Of a DNA stretch of 48,973 bases, positions 8,305 to 17,945 are shown one piece after another. A program made the position numbers and the translations under genes. Numbering within the stretch: position 1 is the stretch's first letter; every line of letters begins with the position of its first letter. The stretch spans positions 1 to 48,973 of the forward strand of contig QKCY01000601.1 of assembly GCA_003245525.1 (NCBI GenBank). The letters are read 5' to 3'. This stretch comes from Victivallales bacterium (GTDB lineage Bacteria > Verrucomicrobiota > Lentisphaeria > Oligosphaerales > Lenti-02). The notes under the pieces were generated by a model. That model saw nothing but the letters and a program-made list of their open reading frames with translations, made no database searches and was not told the origin of the DNA.

Positions 8305-8735
8305 CCCGGTGCCATCTGCATAGAGCCGCAGCATCCGTGACGCAGGCGCCCTCGCCTGCTGAGGGCATTGGGTTTTGTCCCGCATTATTCATGCGCTTCG
8401 CAGTGCGTTGCGGATCGGCTTGCTACTGCTTCGGTAATCCCAACGGGATTGGGTCCCCTAGCCCAGGGTTGTCCCGCCACTGCGGGACTACCCTGGGATC
8501 GAGTGCCCCTCCTGATCTCCAACCCCAACCGGGGTTGCGTTGTCCCGTTGCCTGACACAACCCCAGTGGGGTTGACGGAAATGACCGACCCTACCCAGGG
8601 TAGGCCCGCGTACCGCAGGCCAACCCTGGGCTATCGGACGCAGCCCCCTTGGGGCTTATTCCCCAATGCCGTTCACACTCGGCCCGCGCCCCCACCGGCC
8701 GAGAAGGCGGAATCGGAGCGCATGAACCCAATGGG
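8305..8735. repeat. Cluster of palindromic repeats between convergent genes
   Basis: About 430 bases with no gene, built from short palindromes. They are a hairpin 8342-8359 with loop CCCT; AATCCC/GGGATT (8436-8450, loop AAC); a compound hairpin about 8462-8497 with inner GTCCCGC/GCGGGAC; CAACCCC/GGGGTTG twice (8520-8537 and 8558-8574); CCTACCC/GGGTAGG (8590-8604); and AGCCCC/GGGGCT (8642-8656). A 13-bp sequence TAGCCCAGGGTTG occurs at 8459-8471 and inverted at 8621-8633. It separates the ends of the aminotransferase and GH20 genes. Confidence 0.75.
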
Positions 8736-11627
8736 CTAGGGAATGACCACCAGGGCAGTCAGCCCGACGAGGGCCAATCCTCCATCGGCCGGAGCGGTCA
8801 GCCGGATTTCGCGGATGCCCTGTTCCGGCTTGGGATTGCGCCATTCGGTGAGGGAGAGTTCCACGGTACGACCGTCTAGCGTGAGCCCGCGCCAGCCGAG
8901 AGTGGCGTTGCAGCAGTAGGTCTGCTGGCGGGCGGTCTGCCAGGAACCGTAGGACACCGGTTTGAGCCAGCCCGCCACGTCGATGGTATTGCGAAGCGCG
9001 AAGTCCACGGTGCTGCCATCCGCGTAGACGATCTGGTAGGTGCCTGCCGGACGGGTTGCGGAGTTGTCGGCCGTGTCGGCATGGAGGAAGACGAGGGCGG
9101 CGGCCCGCGATCCCACAGGAACCGTGGCCGTCGGCGGCACCCCTGCCAAATCGGCCTTCTCGCCGCCAACCAGCACGCAGCGACCGCCCTCCTTGCCCGG
9201 AATGGCGAAGGAGAAGGAACGGTCGTAGGCGGTGGTTTGGAGCAGTCCTGGCTTCAGAGCCGAGAGGTCGCGGGATGGGCCGAAATCCAGCCAACCCTGG
9301 CCATCGCCGGGAAGCGGATCGCCCAGATCGCGGTTGGCGACGGGGGTCAGGTCGATGGTCTGTTGCTGGTAGGGACGGTCCGAGACCCGGGGCGGCTGCA
9401 AGAGGGCATGGAATAGGTCCAACTCATCGTAGTTGAGTTCCTCCAGCGTGGGACGGCCTGCGGTCCAGGCGTACTCCCCGAGCAGCGATCCCATCATGGT
9501 GGGATTGGTGGCGGAGCAGTACATCCAACTGCTGCCCGCCGCCCAGGTCGCTCCAGCCTGGTGTGCATTGCGCAGGAAGTAGAAGTTGTTTCTGGGGCTG
9601 TACCAGGTGGTCGGGAAGACCGCGAAACCGGCCTGCTGGAGATAGGCCAGTTGCGGATGCTCCTCGGCGGCCCCGTAGTACCAGTTGGCCAGCAGGATAT
9701 CCTTGGGGATCAGGGCCAGGGCCGGCGCGGTATCCACGTTGCCATAGTGGGCGGCCTTGCTGTTGGCGGCGGAACTCGCGGAGAAGGTGCCGTGGTCCAG
9801 CAGCATGTCGGCCCACATGATCATCTGCAGCCCCCGCTGCCGCAACCAGGCATCGACCGCCGTGATATGCTCGGCCACCACCTCGGCGGGCGTCCGGTCA
9901 CCGCAGATGAGTTCCAGCCCCTGGGCCTCGTCGAACCCCACATGGAAGTAGCCCTTCGCCTGGAAGGCATCGATGGCGTCGGCATAGATGTCGAAGATGA
10001 AATCCCGCACGTCCTGGCGGGTAATGTCGAAACAGGGGGCCCGGCCTGCCGCCTTCGGGGCGAGCAGATCAGGGCGACTACCCGCCAACGGTCCGGTGTG
10101 GCCGAATCCCTGCACGTGGGGTACCGGTTCGATGAAGTTCGCCCGCGCCAAGTCCGCCAGTTCGCGGATCTGTTCCGGGGTGAAGGGGTTGTCGCTGGCC
10201 ACCTCGGGGTGGCTGGGCCAGCGGACCTTGCCCAGGCTGGCGCCGCCGATGAAGACCATGTTCACCCGTTGGCGCGGCAGCACTCGCCGCAGGGTCTGGC
10301 GCAGGAAATCCATCTGGCTCGGGCTACCCAGGGTGAGAGTCATCGCCCGCACGGCGAAATCCGGCCAATCCTCCACCCGCACGCAGGGCATGACCAGCTC
10401 GGTTCCCCGCCAGCCCGGCAACTGGAGCAGAGCCTGCACGCCATACCACGTCCCGGCCGCATCCGCACCCGCCAGCAGCACCCGTTCCGGGGTCAGCGAC
10501 AGACAGAACGCCTCCTGGCGCGCCGTATCCAACCGTGCCAGGAGTTTCTTGGCCTCGGCAGTATCGATCAGAATGGCCGATCCCTGCCCCGACCAGGCAC
10601 TTTCGGCGACGACCCGAAGCGATACCCCCTGGTATTCGGCCAGTTCGTCCCGCAGGCGCTCCGGTCCCCGCCTCTCCGCCTCGGAAGCGGTATCGGGAAC
10701 CACGATGACCGTCTGGGACGAGACCACGAACTCCCCCGGCAACCGTTCATAGTGTTGCGGGGTGGGGTAGAGCACCACTCCCCCCGCCGCCGCGATCCGG
10801 GCCTGGCGCGCTGCCGTCTGGGCCGCCAGTTCCGCCATCTTCCGGTCGCGGTCCTCTTCCTTGCGGGCCTGCAGGGCCGCCAGTTTCTCGTCGAGGTCGG
10901 GGCTCGGCGTGAAGGTGAACCGGTATTCGGTCTTTCCCTCGGTCACCGCGCCGGACTCGAAGGGATGGACGTTCATCAGAGTGAACGTGCGCCGGTCGTC
11001 CGCCCCCCATGTCCGGTCGCAGACGCTGCGCAGTTCCCAGGCCTGCCCGGCCGTCCCTTGCGGCCCCGTGTAGGAGTCCGTCACCGCGATGGCGACGCCG
11101 CCCAAGTCGGTGGGGAACTCCACCCGCTGGAAGCCCTTCCCGTAGGTCGTCGCCGCCCCCACGGCGAAGGTGCCTGTCGTTCCATTGTCAGTGGAAAAGC
11201 CACGATTCGCCAGAGTGTCACGGGCAAGGAAGCACTCCGAGTAGCAGTAGCCGCCTCCGGCGTCCGCCGTGAGCGTGAACTCGTAGGCGATCCGCAACTC
11301 GTTCTTCGCCAGGCTGACCGTCGTCGCGCAAGTCCCTTTGCCCGCCACTCCCGCCGCGACCTTGAGGACCCGCGCCTCGCCATCGCGGGCCTCGGTCACC
11401 CGCAGTTTGGGCGTGCGACCGGGAACCACGTTCTGCCAATCCGTGCTCGCCATCTCGAAGGAGGACGCAGTCACCAGGGGCAAATCCAGATACCACACCC
11501 GCAACGTGCCGCCCGGGTCCAGCGTCACCCGAAACCCTTCCGTCCGTAGATCGCGCAGGGCCTCCTGGGCACCCAGCGAAAGCACCCCGACCAACAGCAG
11601 ACCCAAGGCATGGCGAATCCGACGCAT
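8736..11627 (-). CDS. Secreted GH20-like beta-N-acetylhexosaminidase
   Basis: A 963-residue exported protein of the glycoside hydrolase family 20 type. The signal peptide is RRIRHALGLLLVGVLSLGA with cleavage before QEA. A beta domain of about 240 residues follows, then a coiled, charged segment (KLAALQARKEEDRDRKMAEL). A GH20b-like alpha/beta domain starts near 285 (VVLYPTPQHYERLPGEFVV), and the TIM barrel follows from about 430. The catalytic Asp-Glu pair appears as HVGFDEA (Asp566-Glu567). A C-terminal beta domain of about 200 residues ends the protein. Such enzymes release N-acetylhexosamines from glycans by substrate-assisted catalysis. The start has GAGGAGA 6 bases upstream; an upstream ATG at 11696 would precede the signal peptide and is rejected. 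Confidence 0.85.
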   Translation of the reverse strand: MRRIRHALGLLLVGVLSLGAQEALRDLRTEGFRVTLDPGGTLRVWYLDLPLVTASSFEMASTDWQNVVPGRTPKLRVTEARDGEARVLKVAAGVAGKGTCATTVSLAKNELRIAYEFTLTADAGGGYCYSECFLARDTLANRGFSTDNGTTGTFAVGAATTYGKGFQRVEFPTDLGGVAIAVTDSYTGPQGTAGQAWELRSVCDRTWGADDRRTFTLMNVHPFESGAVTEGKTEYRFTFTPSPDLDEKLAALQARKEEDRDRKMAELAAQTAARQARIAAAGGVVLYPTPQHYERLPGEFVVSSQTVIVVPDTASEAERRGPERLRDELAEYQGVSLRVVAESAWSGQGSAILIDTAEAKKLLARLDTARQEAFCLSLTPERVLLAGADAAGTWYGVQALLQLPGWRGTELVMPCVRVEDWPDFAVRAMTLTLGSPSQMDFLRQTLRRVLPRQRVNMVFIGGASLGKVRWPSHPEVASDNPFTPEQIRELADLARANFIEPVPHVQGFGHTGPLAGSRPDLLAPKAAGRAPCFDITRQDVRDFIFDIYADAIDAFQAKGYFHVGFDEAQGLELICGDRTPAEVVAEHITAVDAWLRQRGLQMIMWADMLLDHGTFSASSAANSKAAHYGNVDTAPALALIPKDILLANWYYGAAEEHPQLAYLQQAGFAVFPTTWYSPRNNFYFLRNAHQAGATWAAGSSWMYCSATNPTMMGSLLGEYAWTAGRPTLEELNYDELDLFHALLQPPRVSDRPYQQQTIDLTPVANRDLGDPLPGDGQGWLDFGPSRDLSALKPGLLQTTAYDRSFSFAIPGKEGGRCVLVGGEKADLAGVPPTATVPVGSRAAALVFLHADTADNSATRPAGTYQIVYADGSTVDFALRNTIDVAGWLKPVSYGSWQTARQQTYCCNATLGWRGLTLDGRTVELSLTEWRNPKPEQGIREIRLTAPADGGLALVGLTALVVIP

Positions 11628-11724
11628 GGCAATCTCCTCGAAACGTGGGCGATGGACAATCCAGGCAAAGCGTAGGCCCTTCCCCGACAGATGCAAATCC
11701 AGGCGTTTGGCGGTATGGTGACTG

Positions 11725-11740
11725 CAAAGGAACTCCTTTG
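11725..11740. promoter_or_regulatory. Palindrome in the leader of the duplicated-domain lipoprotein gene
   Basis: CAAAGGA and TCCTTTG separated by 2 bases form a short perfect palindrome about 20 bases before the ATG at 11759, just before the Shine-Dalgarno region. It could be an operator or a leader hairpin. Only its position supports a role. Confidence 0.3.
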
Positions 11741-11758
11741 TTCAGTGGGGAAGAGACC

Positions 11759-13525
11759 ATGCCCTGTGTCCGCCTTCTCTCTGCTCTTCTCGGCCTACTG
11801 CTCGTCGGTTGCCGCCTGACGCCCTCTCCCCTGGAAACGCCGCCCCCCAACTCGACGGCTTCTCCACCAGAACCGGCGACCATCCGGCTGCCTTACGGAT
11901 TGGCTGAACTGGTCCGGCGCTGGGACTCCCCCTCCGGCACCATGCCCGACCAGCCCGAAGACGTAACGGCGAGTGAGGGCGAGTTCCAGAACCGTTTCCA
12001 CCGGTTCTGCCTCGATGTCGGCATTCTGGCCGCCGGTGAACCGTCCTTGCCGCTGGAGGATACCATATACGGGCATAGGGTCCAGGTACTGCCCGGAACC
12101 CCGGCCCACATGCGTCTCCAGGAGCTCTGCCGCCTGCTGGCACCGATGGTGGAACCCCGCCAGGCGACCGTGGACCTGCTCGTGCTCGATGTCCCTGGCA
12201 AGCTCGCCCGGGGTTGGGGGCTGGACGGCCTGCCTGCCGCCGGAGAACCGCCGCCGCTCCTCAAGGACGGAATCCCCGAGTCAATGGGGGACGAGACCTT
12301 CGCCGAGTTTCGTTCGTTGCTTCTGGACCAGCCCGGGACGAGCATCCTCGCCGTCGCCAGCGCCGTGGCCCGACCGGGGGAGACCGCCGTGGTCCGCCAG
12401 GCTCCGGCCATTCCCGCACCGGAACCCGAGGCCCCAGACAACGAGGACGAAAACCCTCTCGAAACCCCGCCCTCCCTCGCCGCCTCCGAACCGGGCCTGC
12501 TGTTTGCCGTCACTCCCGGCAAAGCCCAGGCCGACGGCTGGGCAAGCAACGTCGAAGTGAGACTGGAGATTGCCGACGGGAAGACCGCAGGCCAGACGCA
12601 ACCCGACAGCAGTCCGAGCCTGGTTCTGCGCACAAGGACAGACTGCACCATGGGGCAAACCACCTTCCTGGGAAGCATGGCTGGGCAGACGGGGCATTCC
12701 TGCCGTCTCGTCTTTCTCACCCTCCGCTGGTTGGAGCCGATGCCGAGCCTCCTCGCCTTTGCCGACTGCGGACCTCAGGGATACCAGTTCCTCGCTTTCC
12801 GTTTCACCTGGCTCATCGATATCCTGTATCCCCGCAGGCACTCCCGCCCCCGCATCGACTGGGGCGACGAGGACGAAAGCGAAGAAGACGCGGACGAGAA
12901 GGCGAGGGAACAGGTCACTGCCGGGACTCATCAGTTTCTCCAGAATTTCGGCATCGACTTCAGCCAGTCCGGGAAGCTTATCCCCATCTTGGTGGGACCG
13001 GGGCAGTCCTTCGACGAGTCCGAGACCGTCGTGGTGTGTTTCGGCCCGTTCGAGAAGGCGATCCGGCGCGTTGACCGTCTCTTTGCCGAAATCATGAAGC
13101 TGGACCATTCCGCTACGTTCTGCCACGTTACTACGCTCCAAGTGAGCCCGGAGAAGTGGGTGGAGCTCACCGGCGAGAACGCACCAGACCGCCAACTCAG
13201 CCGCGAGGAGGTCCGCAACCTTCTGGATGGAAGCGGACAGAACGAGTCGCCGGTCGTGCTGGCGACGAGCAGCGTCTCGGTTCGTTCCCTGGGAACTGTC
13301 TCCATTCACAACCCCAACGGACAAACGGTGACCGTGAGACGGCTGTTGAGGGAGCTGGCCGGGTTGGTGAGTCTGGGTATCCAGGCAGACTACGCTGGTT
13401 CTGGCCACCCGGCCAACACCATCGAGACCCAGGCGACCCTGAAATGCGGGCACTACGCCCTCCTGGGCGGCGGCGGGGGCAACAGCGGGAGTCCGGTCGT
13501 CCTCTGGCTTGTGGGTGTGGAGTAG
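11759..13525 (+). CDS. Lipoprotein with two copies of a secretin-like module, function unknown
   Basis: A 588-residue protein with a lipoprotein signal (LLLVGC, Cys18) and a Pro-rich linker to about residue 45. Two related modules follow. The first (about 70-370) runs FHRFCLDVGI, LAPMVEPRQATVDLLVLDV, LLDQPGTSILAVASAVARPGETAVV and LVLRTRTDCTMGQTTFLGSMAG, with an acidic linker in the middle. The second (about 385-588) runs FLQNFGIDF, FAEIMKLDHSATFCHVTTLQV, GSGQNESPVVLATSSVSVRSLGTVSI and ETQATLKCGHYALLGGG. The order and spacing suggest internal duplication. The pattern of short strands ending in GQTTFLGSM or GHYALLGGG faintly resembles secretin C-domains, but the pore signature is not clear. The ATG at 11759 follows GGGGAAGAG. 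Divergent from the GH20 gene and upstream of a glycosidase. Confidence 0.6.
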   Translation: MPCVRLLSALLGLLLVGCRLTPSPLETPPPNSTASPPEPATIRLPYGLAELVRRWDSPSGTMPDQPEDVTASEGEFQNRFHRFCLDVGILAAGEPSLPLEDTIYGHRVQVLPGTPAHMRLQELCRLLAPMVEPRQATVDLLVLDVPGKLARGWGLDGLPAAGEPPPLLKDGIPESMGDETFAEFRSLLLDQPGTSILAVASAVARPGETAVVRQAPAIPAPEPEAPDNEDENPLETPPSLAASEPGLLFAVTPGKAQADGWASNVEVRLEIADGKTAGQTQPDSSPSLVLRTRTDCTMGQTTFLGSMAGQTGHSCRLVFLTLRWLEPMPSLLAFADCGPQGYQFLAFRFTWLIDILYPRRHSRPRIDWGDEDESEEDADEKAREQVTAGTHQFLQNFGIDFSQSGKLIPILVGPGQSFDESETVVVCFGPFEKAIRRVDRLFAEIMKLDHSATFCHVTTLQVSPEKWVELTGENAPDRQLSREEVRNLLDGSGQNESPVVLATSSVSVRSLGTVSIHNPNGQTVTVRRLLRELAGLVSLGIQADYAGSGHPANTIETQATLKCGHYALLGGGGGNSGSPVVLWLVGVE

Positions 13526-13541
13526 CCGACTACCTGTTGCA

Positions 13542-13570
13542 TTGGCGCGTTGGCGGTAGCAAGGTATGGT
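13542..13570 (+). promoter_or_regulatory. Possible promoter of the large glycosidase gene
   Basis: TTGGCG (13542-13547), a 17-bp spacer and TATGGT (13565-13570) lie about 25 bases before the ATG at 13596. Each hexamer matches consensus at four of six positions. Confidence 0.35.
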
Positions 13571-13595
13571 CTTCCCCCTTTGCCAGGAGATGACG

Positions 13596-16500
13596 ATGAT
13601 CCGCTTTGCCTCTCTTGCCGCCACTCTGCTCGCGCTTTCGGTCCACGCCCAATTGGTGGACACGTTCGGCAACCCTGCGGATTGGCATGCTGCCGACGAT
13701 GGCGGCAATGCGCCCGCCCTGTCCGCCGTCGCGGGAGGAATGCAAGCGGTCTACCAGGAGGCGAAGCCCGGCTGGGGCAATATCGTCCGCGACCTGCGAC
13801 TGACTGGCAAGGAAACGCTGGTCCGGCTGGACGTGCAGGTGGTCAGCGCTCAGCCCAAGGCGGCCATGCACCTCTGGTTGGTGGAGCCAGATCAGGACAT
13901 GTGGCTGATCCAACTCGGCATCGACGGCAAGTCCACAGGGGCGCTCGGCCCCGGCGACTACTCCTTCGAGGTGCCGTTGGACAAGCTCGCTTTCCAGCCA
14001 CGCGGCAAGCAGACCAAGGAGTTGTTTGCCAGTAACCGGCTGCTGATCGGCTTCAACTACGGCGACCAGACCGTGGTACTGAAGCGCCTGGCCTTCGAGT
14101 TCGACGCCGCCACCATGGCGCGGATCAAGGCGGAACAGGAGGGCAAGCAAGCCGCCGTACAAGCGGTCCTGGCCAAGGGCGGCTACCGGGAGGGCACCAC
14201 GTACCGGATTGCCCTGTTCGACGATCCTAAGGTTCCCACCCCCACCGTCGCCAGTTCGCCCGAGCGGCTCGCCGCCATCCTCGGCGGCGACGGCATCGGT
14301 ATCACCCGGCTCGATGCGACCGGCCTGAGCAATCCAGCGGTGCTTGACGCCAGCCGGTTCGACCTGTTGGTCCTGCCCTACGGTCCCAGCTTCCCCGCCG
14401 AAGCGGAGGAATCCATCCGCACCTTCTGCAAGCAGGGGGGAGACTTCCTCTCCCTGGGCGGCTACGCCTTCGACGAGCCCTATGCGCTCCAGGAAGCGGG
14501 GCCACCGCCGAACCTCATCCGGAATCCGGGTTTCGAGGACGCGGATACCACCATGTGGGGCCTGGACAAGGCCAGCATGCAGGAGGGAGATCCCAGCCAA
14601 GTCGTCCGTCGGCCCTCGACCGACCAGCCCCAGGCCGGGGCCGCGTGCTTCGAGATCACCGTGCCGGACGGCGTGCCGAAGGCCTGGTACAACGTCACCC
14701 AGAAGGTGGAGACCGTCCTCCCCGGTCATAGCTATCTGGCCACCTGTCAGTTGCGCACCCAGAACGTACACGACGGCTTTGCCTACATGGCCGTCGGGTT
14801 CTACGACAAGGAGGACAAGCGCATCTCCTTCGTCCATGCCACCGCTACCATCAAAGCCGAGGGCACCACGCCCTGGACCGAGCAGAAGGTTGCCTTCACC
14901 GTACCAAAAGGCACCGTCTACGCCACCGTCCACGGCCATCTCTACGGCTTCGGAACGGCTTGGTTCGACGCCTTCGAGCTGAAGGAGAACGCTTCCGTCC
15001 AGCTCAACACCCGGCACGGCAAGGCGGGCGACGCCCTCGGGCTGCGCGACGACCAGATCGGCGTGTTCGATCCCTCCTACGTCTTCGAGCGCACCACCCA
15101 CACCGAGTCCGCCCCGCTCCAGCACATCGTCCCCGCGACGGTGGCCCTCAAGGCCGAACTGAAGGGCTACGTGGCGGTGGGTATGACCAGCCCCAACAAC
15201 GCCGTCTCGCCCAAGCCCCGCGCCCGCTGGACCTCCCTGGTCCAGGCCTTCGACGACTATGGGCGGTTGACTGGTACGGTCCTCGGCATCTCCCACAACT
15301 TCACCGGCACCTTCAAGCACTCCCTGTGGGCCTACTGCGGGGTGGAGAACCAGGACCTGACCGCCGATCCCGCCTTCGCCACCGCCCTGCGCGAGGTCCG
15401 CGACCACCTGCGGCGGGGCGTCTTTCTGCACAGTCCCGCCACCGAGTACATGCTCTACCATCCCGGCGAGACCATCCAGGCCACGGCCCAGCTTGCCAAC
15501 GCGGGCAAGGAGGCGGGCACCTATACGGTCCGTTGCCGGCTTCTCGTCTCGGGCCAGTCCGTGGCCGAACAACAGACCACGGTCACGGTCACTCCCGGCG
15601 GCGACGAGCCCGCCAGGCTGACTTTCACCTGCCCGGAACCCGCCACCGGCACGGTTGAGGTCCGCTTCGAACTGCTGGACAACGGGCGCGCCATCGACCT
15701 GCTCCGCACCGGCTTCCTGATCCCCCTTGCCAGCGACAGCCAGGGCCTGGCCCTCGGCTACCAGGACAACTACTTCACCGCCGACGGGCATCCCGCCATC
15801 CTCTTCGGCACCAATCAGACCGGCGTCATGTTCGGCCCCGACTACGAGAACGTGCTCACCTGGATGGAGGACTACGGGCGCTGCCGCGACTACGGTCTCA
15901 CGGTCTGGCGGCTGCTGCACATCTCGCCCTACGCCGATCCCGACTTCCGCAAACGCGGCTACCAGATTCTGGACAATCCCCCGGAATGGCTCCTGCGCCG
16001 GATGGACGCGGTCTTCCTCCTCGCCCAGCGCTACCAACTCGCCCCCTTCCCCTGCTGGCACGACTGGACCGGCGGCACGGCGGTGTCGGACGAGAACCTG
16101 CGCCAGCAACAGGCCTTCGTGAAGGTCTATGGCGAACGCTACAAGCACCTGTCCGCCATGCTCTGGGATGTTTCCAACGAAGCGGCGACTGGCTACACGC
16201 CCATCGACGACCTCAACCGCCTGCTCGGCGGATTCCTCAAACAGAAGTACGGCACCGATGCCGCCCTCCGGGCCGCCTGGGGAGATCCGGCCATCACCTT
16301 CGCCACGGCAAGGTACGAGAAACCGCCCCAGTCCTGGGACAGCCGCCGGGCCCGCGACATCGAACTCTTCCGTGTGGAGGTGGCCAGCCGCTGGTTGCGG
16401 GGCAATGTCAGCGCCATGCGCGAGACCGGCGACACCCATCCGGTCTCCGACGAGTACTACCTGCTGCCGGGCGGCGACGCCTTCGGCGCGCGGGACACCA

Positions 16501-17945
16501 TGACCTTCGCCAACATCCACCGTTATCCCGACTGGACTCCCGGCGCGCTGCGCTACTACGACCGCCGGACGCAGGGCCGCGGCTTCGTGGTCGGCGAGTT
16601 CGGTCGCCGCCATCACCCGAGCATGAGGAGCGGCGGCTGGAGCTGGCTGCCCGAGCCCGAGGTCCGCAACTTCTTCCGCCGCGCCACCTTCATGGGCGTG
16701 GGCTGCGGCATGGCCAGCATGAGCAACTGGGACTGGAAGGATATGCGCGGGTGCGTCTTCCCCTGGGGCATCAACTATCCCAACGAGCTGGTCCCCAAGC
16801 AGGTGTCCCGCGATTTCCGCAATCTGGCCGTCTTCTTCCGTTCCTTCCGCCCCGTACACCGGCCCGAGGACGTGTGGTACGTCATCCCCGACCAGTTCCT
16901 GCTGGGCGGTCGGCAGAGCGAACTCGAACGGCGCATCCAGATCTCCCTCGATGCCATGTCCGACACCAACATCCCCTTCTCCGTCATCCGCCAGTACGAA
17001 CTGCCGAGCCTGCAGACCGCGTCCCCCAAGGCCATCGTCTTCCCGTTGCCCTATGTACTCAGCGACAGCGAAGTGGCTCTGCTGGTCGGCTTCGCGCTCC
17101 AGGGCGGCACCGTCTATCTCTCCGGCGACGCCAGCTACGACAGCGACCGGCAGCCCACCCGGCCCCAGATCATCGAGATTCTCACCGGCACAAAGCTGGC
17201 CGGCCGTCGCTATCCCGACATCCGCCGGGCCGGTGATCCGGTCCCGGCCTTCGCCGACCTGCCCGAAATCCGCTACGACGCCTATCCGGCCCTGGAATTG
17301 GCCGATCGCACCGACGTGCTCGTCCGCCACTCCCTTGCCCGCGGCCAGATTCTCTTCCTGAACGACCCCATCGAGTTGCACGCTAGCCGCGAGACCCTCC
17401 GCAAGGTCTACGCCCACCTACTGCCCGTGCCGCCCCTAACCAAAGACGCCAGCGTGCTGGCCTACCATCTCCCCACCCAGGACGGCGAGCTCCGCCTCCT
17501 GCTCAACGAAAGCGAGGAACAACGGACCCTCGCCCTGCCGCGGGTTGCGCTTCCTGTTGTCGCCGGTTCCCAAGTCGCGGTCCATGTCACCAAGGCCGGT
17601 GCCGTAACCGCCCTGGCCATGGATGGCACCGCGACGGTGGGGGGCACGCCCTTCGCCAGTGGCAGTGGTCGCCAGCTCGTTCTCTCTCTCGACGGGCAGG
17701 ACGTGAACAAGGCGGCAGCCCTCTTGGTCCTGCCTCTGGGCGAAGGCGAACTCAAGCTCGCCCGCGATCTGCCGGTCGCCATCGGCGAGGTCGTGGACGG
17801 TACTTGGCAGACCTACGAGACCTTGCCCTCCAGCCAGGACGTGGCCATCAGCGAACTCCGCTCCACCGCCTTCCTCCTCCTCTGCCCCGCCGATCAGCGC
17901 GACCGCTGGACCCAAGCCGTGGCCGCCCTCGTCATCCAGCCATAG
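13596..17945 (+). CDS. Giant exported clan GH-A glycoside hydrolase (beta-galactosidase-like)
   Basis: A 1449-residue secreted multidomain enzyme. The signal peptide ends near LLALSVHA. A jelly-roll-like N-domain follows to about 175, then an amidotransferase-like alpha/beta segment (about 195-300, DLLVLPYGPSFPAEAEE). A CBM4/9-like domain starts with NLIRNPGFEDADTTMWG (about 305-470). The catalytic barrel (about 720-1090) has WDVSNEA with presumed acid/base Glu862 and VVGEFGRR with presumed nucleophile Glu1001. A second amidotransferase-like domain (about 1145-1230), as in GH42 beta-galactosidases, and C-terminal beta domains follow. Family (GH42, GH5 or a relative) is uncertain, but the two glutamates and barrel order fit a retaining clan GH-A enzyme. 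AGGAG lies 6 bases before the ATG at 13596. Confidence 0.78.
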   Translation: MIRFASLAATLLALSVHAQLVDTFGNPADWHAADDGGNAPALSAVAGGMQAVYQEAKPGWGNIVRDLRLTGKETLVRLDVQVVSAQPKAAMHLWLVEPDQDMWLIQLGIDGKSTGALGPGDYSFEVPLDKLAFQPRGKQTKELFASNRLLIGFNYGDQTVVLKRLAFEFDAATMARIKAEQEGKQAAVQAVLAKGGYREGTTYRIALFDDPKVPTPTVASSPERLAAILGGDGIGITRLDATGLSNPAVLDASRFDLLVLPYGPSFPAEAEESIRTFCKQGGDFLSLGGYAFDEPYALQEAGPPPNLIRNPGFEDADTTMWGLDKASMQEGDPSQVVRRPSTDQPQAGAACFEITVPDGVPKAWYNVTQKVETVLPGHSYLATCQLRTQNVHDGFAYMAVGFYDKEDKRISFVHATATIKAEGTTPWTEQKVAFTVPKGTVYATVHGHLYGFGTAWFDAFELKENASVQLNTRHGKAGDALGLRDDQIGVFDPSYVFERTTHTESAPLQHIVPATVALKAELKGYVAVGMTSPNNAVSPKPRARWTSLVQAFDDYGRLTGTVLGISHNFTGTFKHSLWAYCGVENQDLTADPAFATALREVRDHLRRGVFLHSPATEYMLYHPGETIQATAQLANAGKEAGTYTVRCRLLVSGQSVAEQQTTVTVTPGGDEPARLTFTCPEPATGTVEVRFELLDNGRAIDLLRTGFLIPLASDSQGLALGYQDNYFTADGHPAILFGTNQTGVMFGPDYENVLTWMEDYGRCRDYGLTVWRLLHISPYADPDFRKRGYQILDNPPEWLLRRMDAVFLLAQRYQLAPFPCWHDWTGGTAVSDENLRQQQAFVKVYGERYKHLSAMLWDVSNEAATGYTPIDDLNRLLGGFLKQKYGTDAALRAAWGDPAITFATARYEKPPQSWDSRRARDIELFRVEVASRWLRGNVSAMRETGDTHPVSDEYYLLPGGDAFGARDTMTFANIHRYPDWTPGALRYYDRRTQGRGFVVGEFGRRHHPSMRSGGWSWLPEPEVRNFFRRATFMGVGCGMASMSNWDWKDMRGCVFPWGINYPNELVPKQVSRDFRNLAVFFRSFRPVHRPEDVWYVIPDQFLLGGRQSELERRIQISLDAMSDTNIPFSVIRQYELPSLQTASPKAIVFPLPYVLSDSEVALLVGFALQGGTVYLSGDASYDSDRQPTRPQIIEILTGTKLAGRRYPDIRRAGDPVPAFADLPEIRYDAYPALELADRTDVLVRHSLARGQILFLNDPIELHASRETLRKVYAHLLPVPPLTKDASVLAYHLPTQDGELRLLLNESEEQRTLALPRVALPVVAGSQVAVHVTKAGAVTALAMDGTATVGGTPFASGSGRQLVLSLDGQDVNKAAALLVLPLGEGELKLARDLPVAIGEVVDGTWQTYETLPSSQDVAISELRSTAFLLLCPADQRDRWTQAVAALVIQP

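Noticed and set aside
9561-11549. A long plus-strand frame opposite the GH20 gene
   Set aside because: No recognised motif, His/Gln/Arg-rich shadow composition, and the minus-strand gene has a signal peptide and Asp-Glu catalytic pair.
11759-13525. Full assignment as a type II secretion secretin
   Set aside because: Only weak, short pattern similarity; the protein is a lipoprotein with a duplicated module and no clear secretin gate signature.
13530-17417. A 1295-codon open frame on the minus strand opposite the large glycosidase
   Set aside because: It is a mirror of high-GC codon use on the plus strand: composition is Gly/Val/Ala-rich without any family motif, and the plus-strand gene has a signal peptide, catalytic motifs and a Shine-Dalgarno site.
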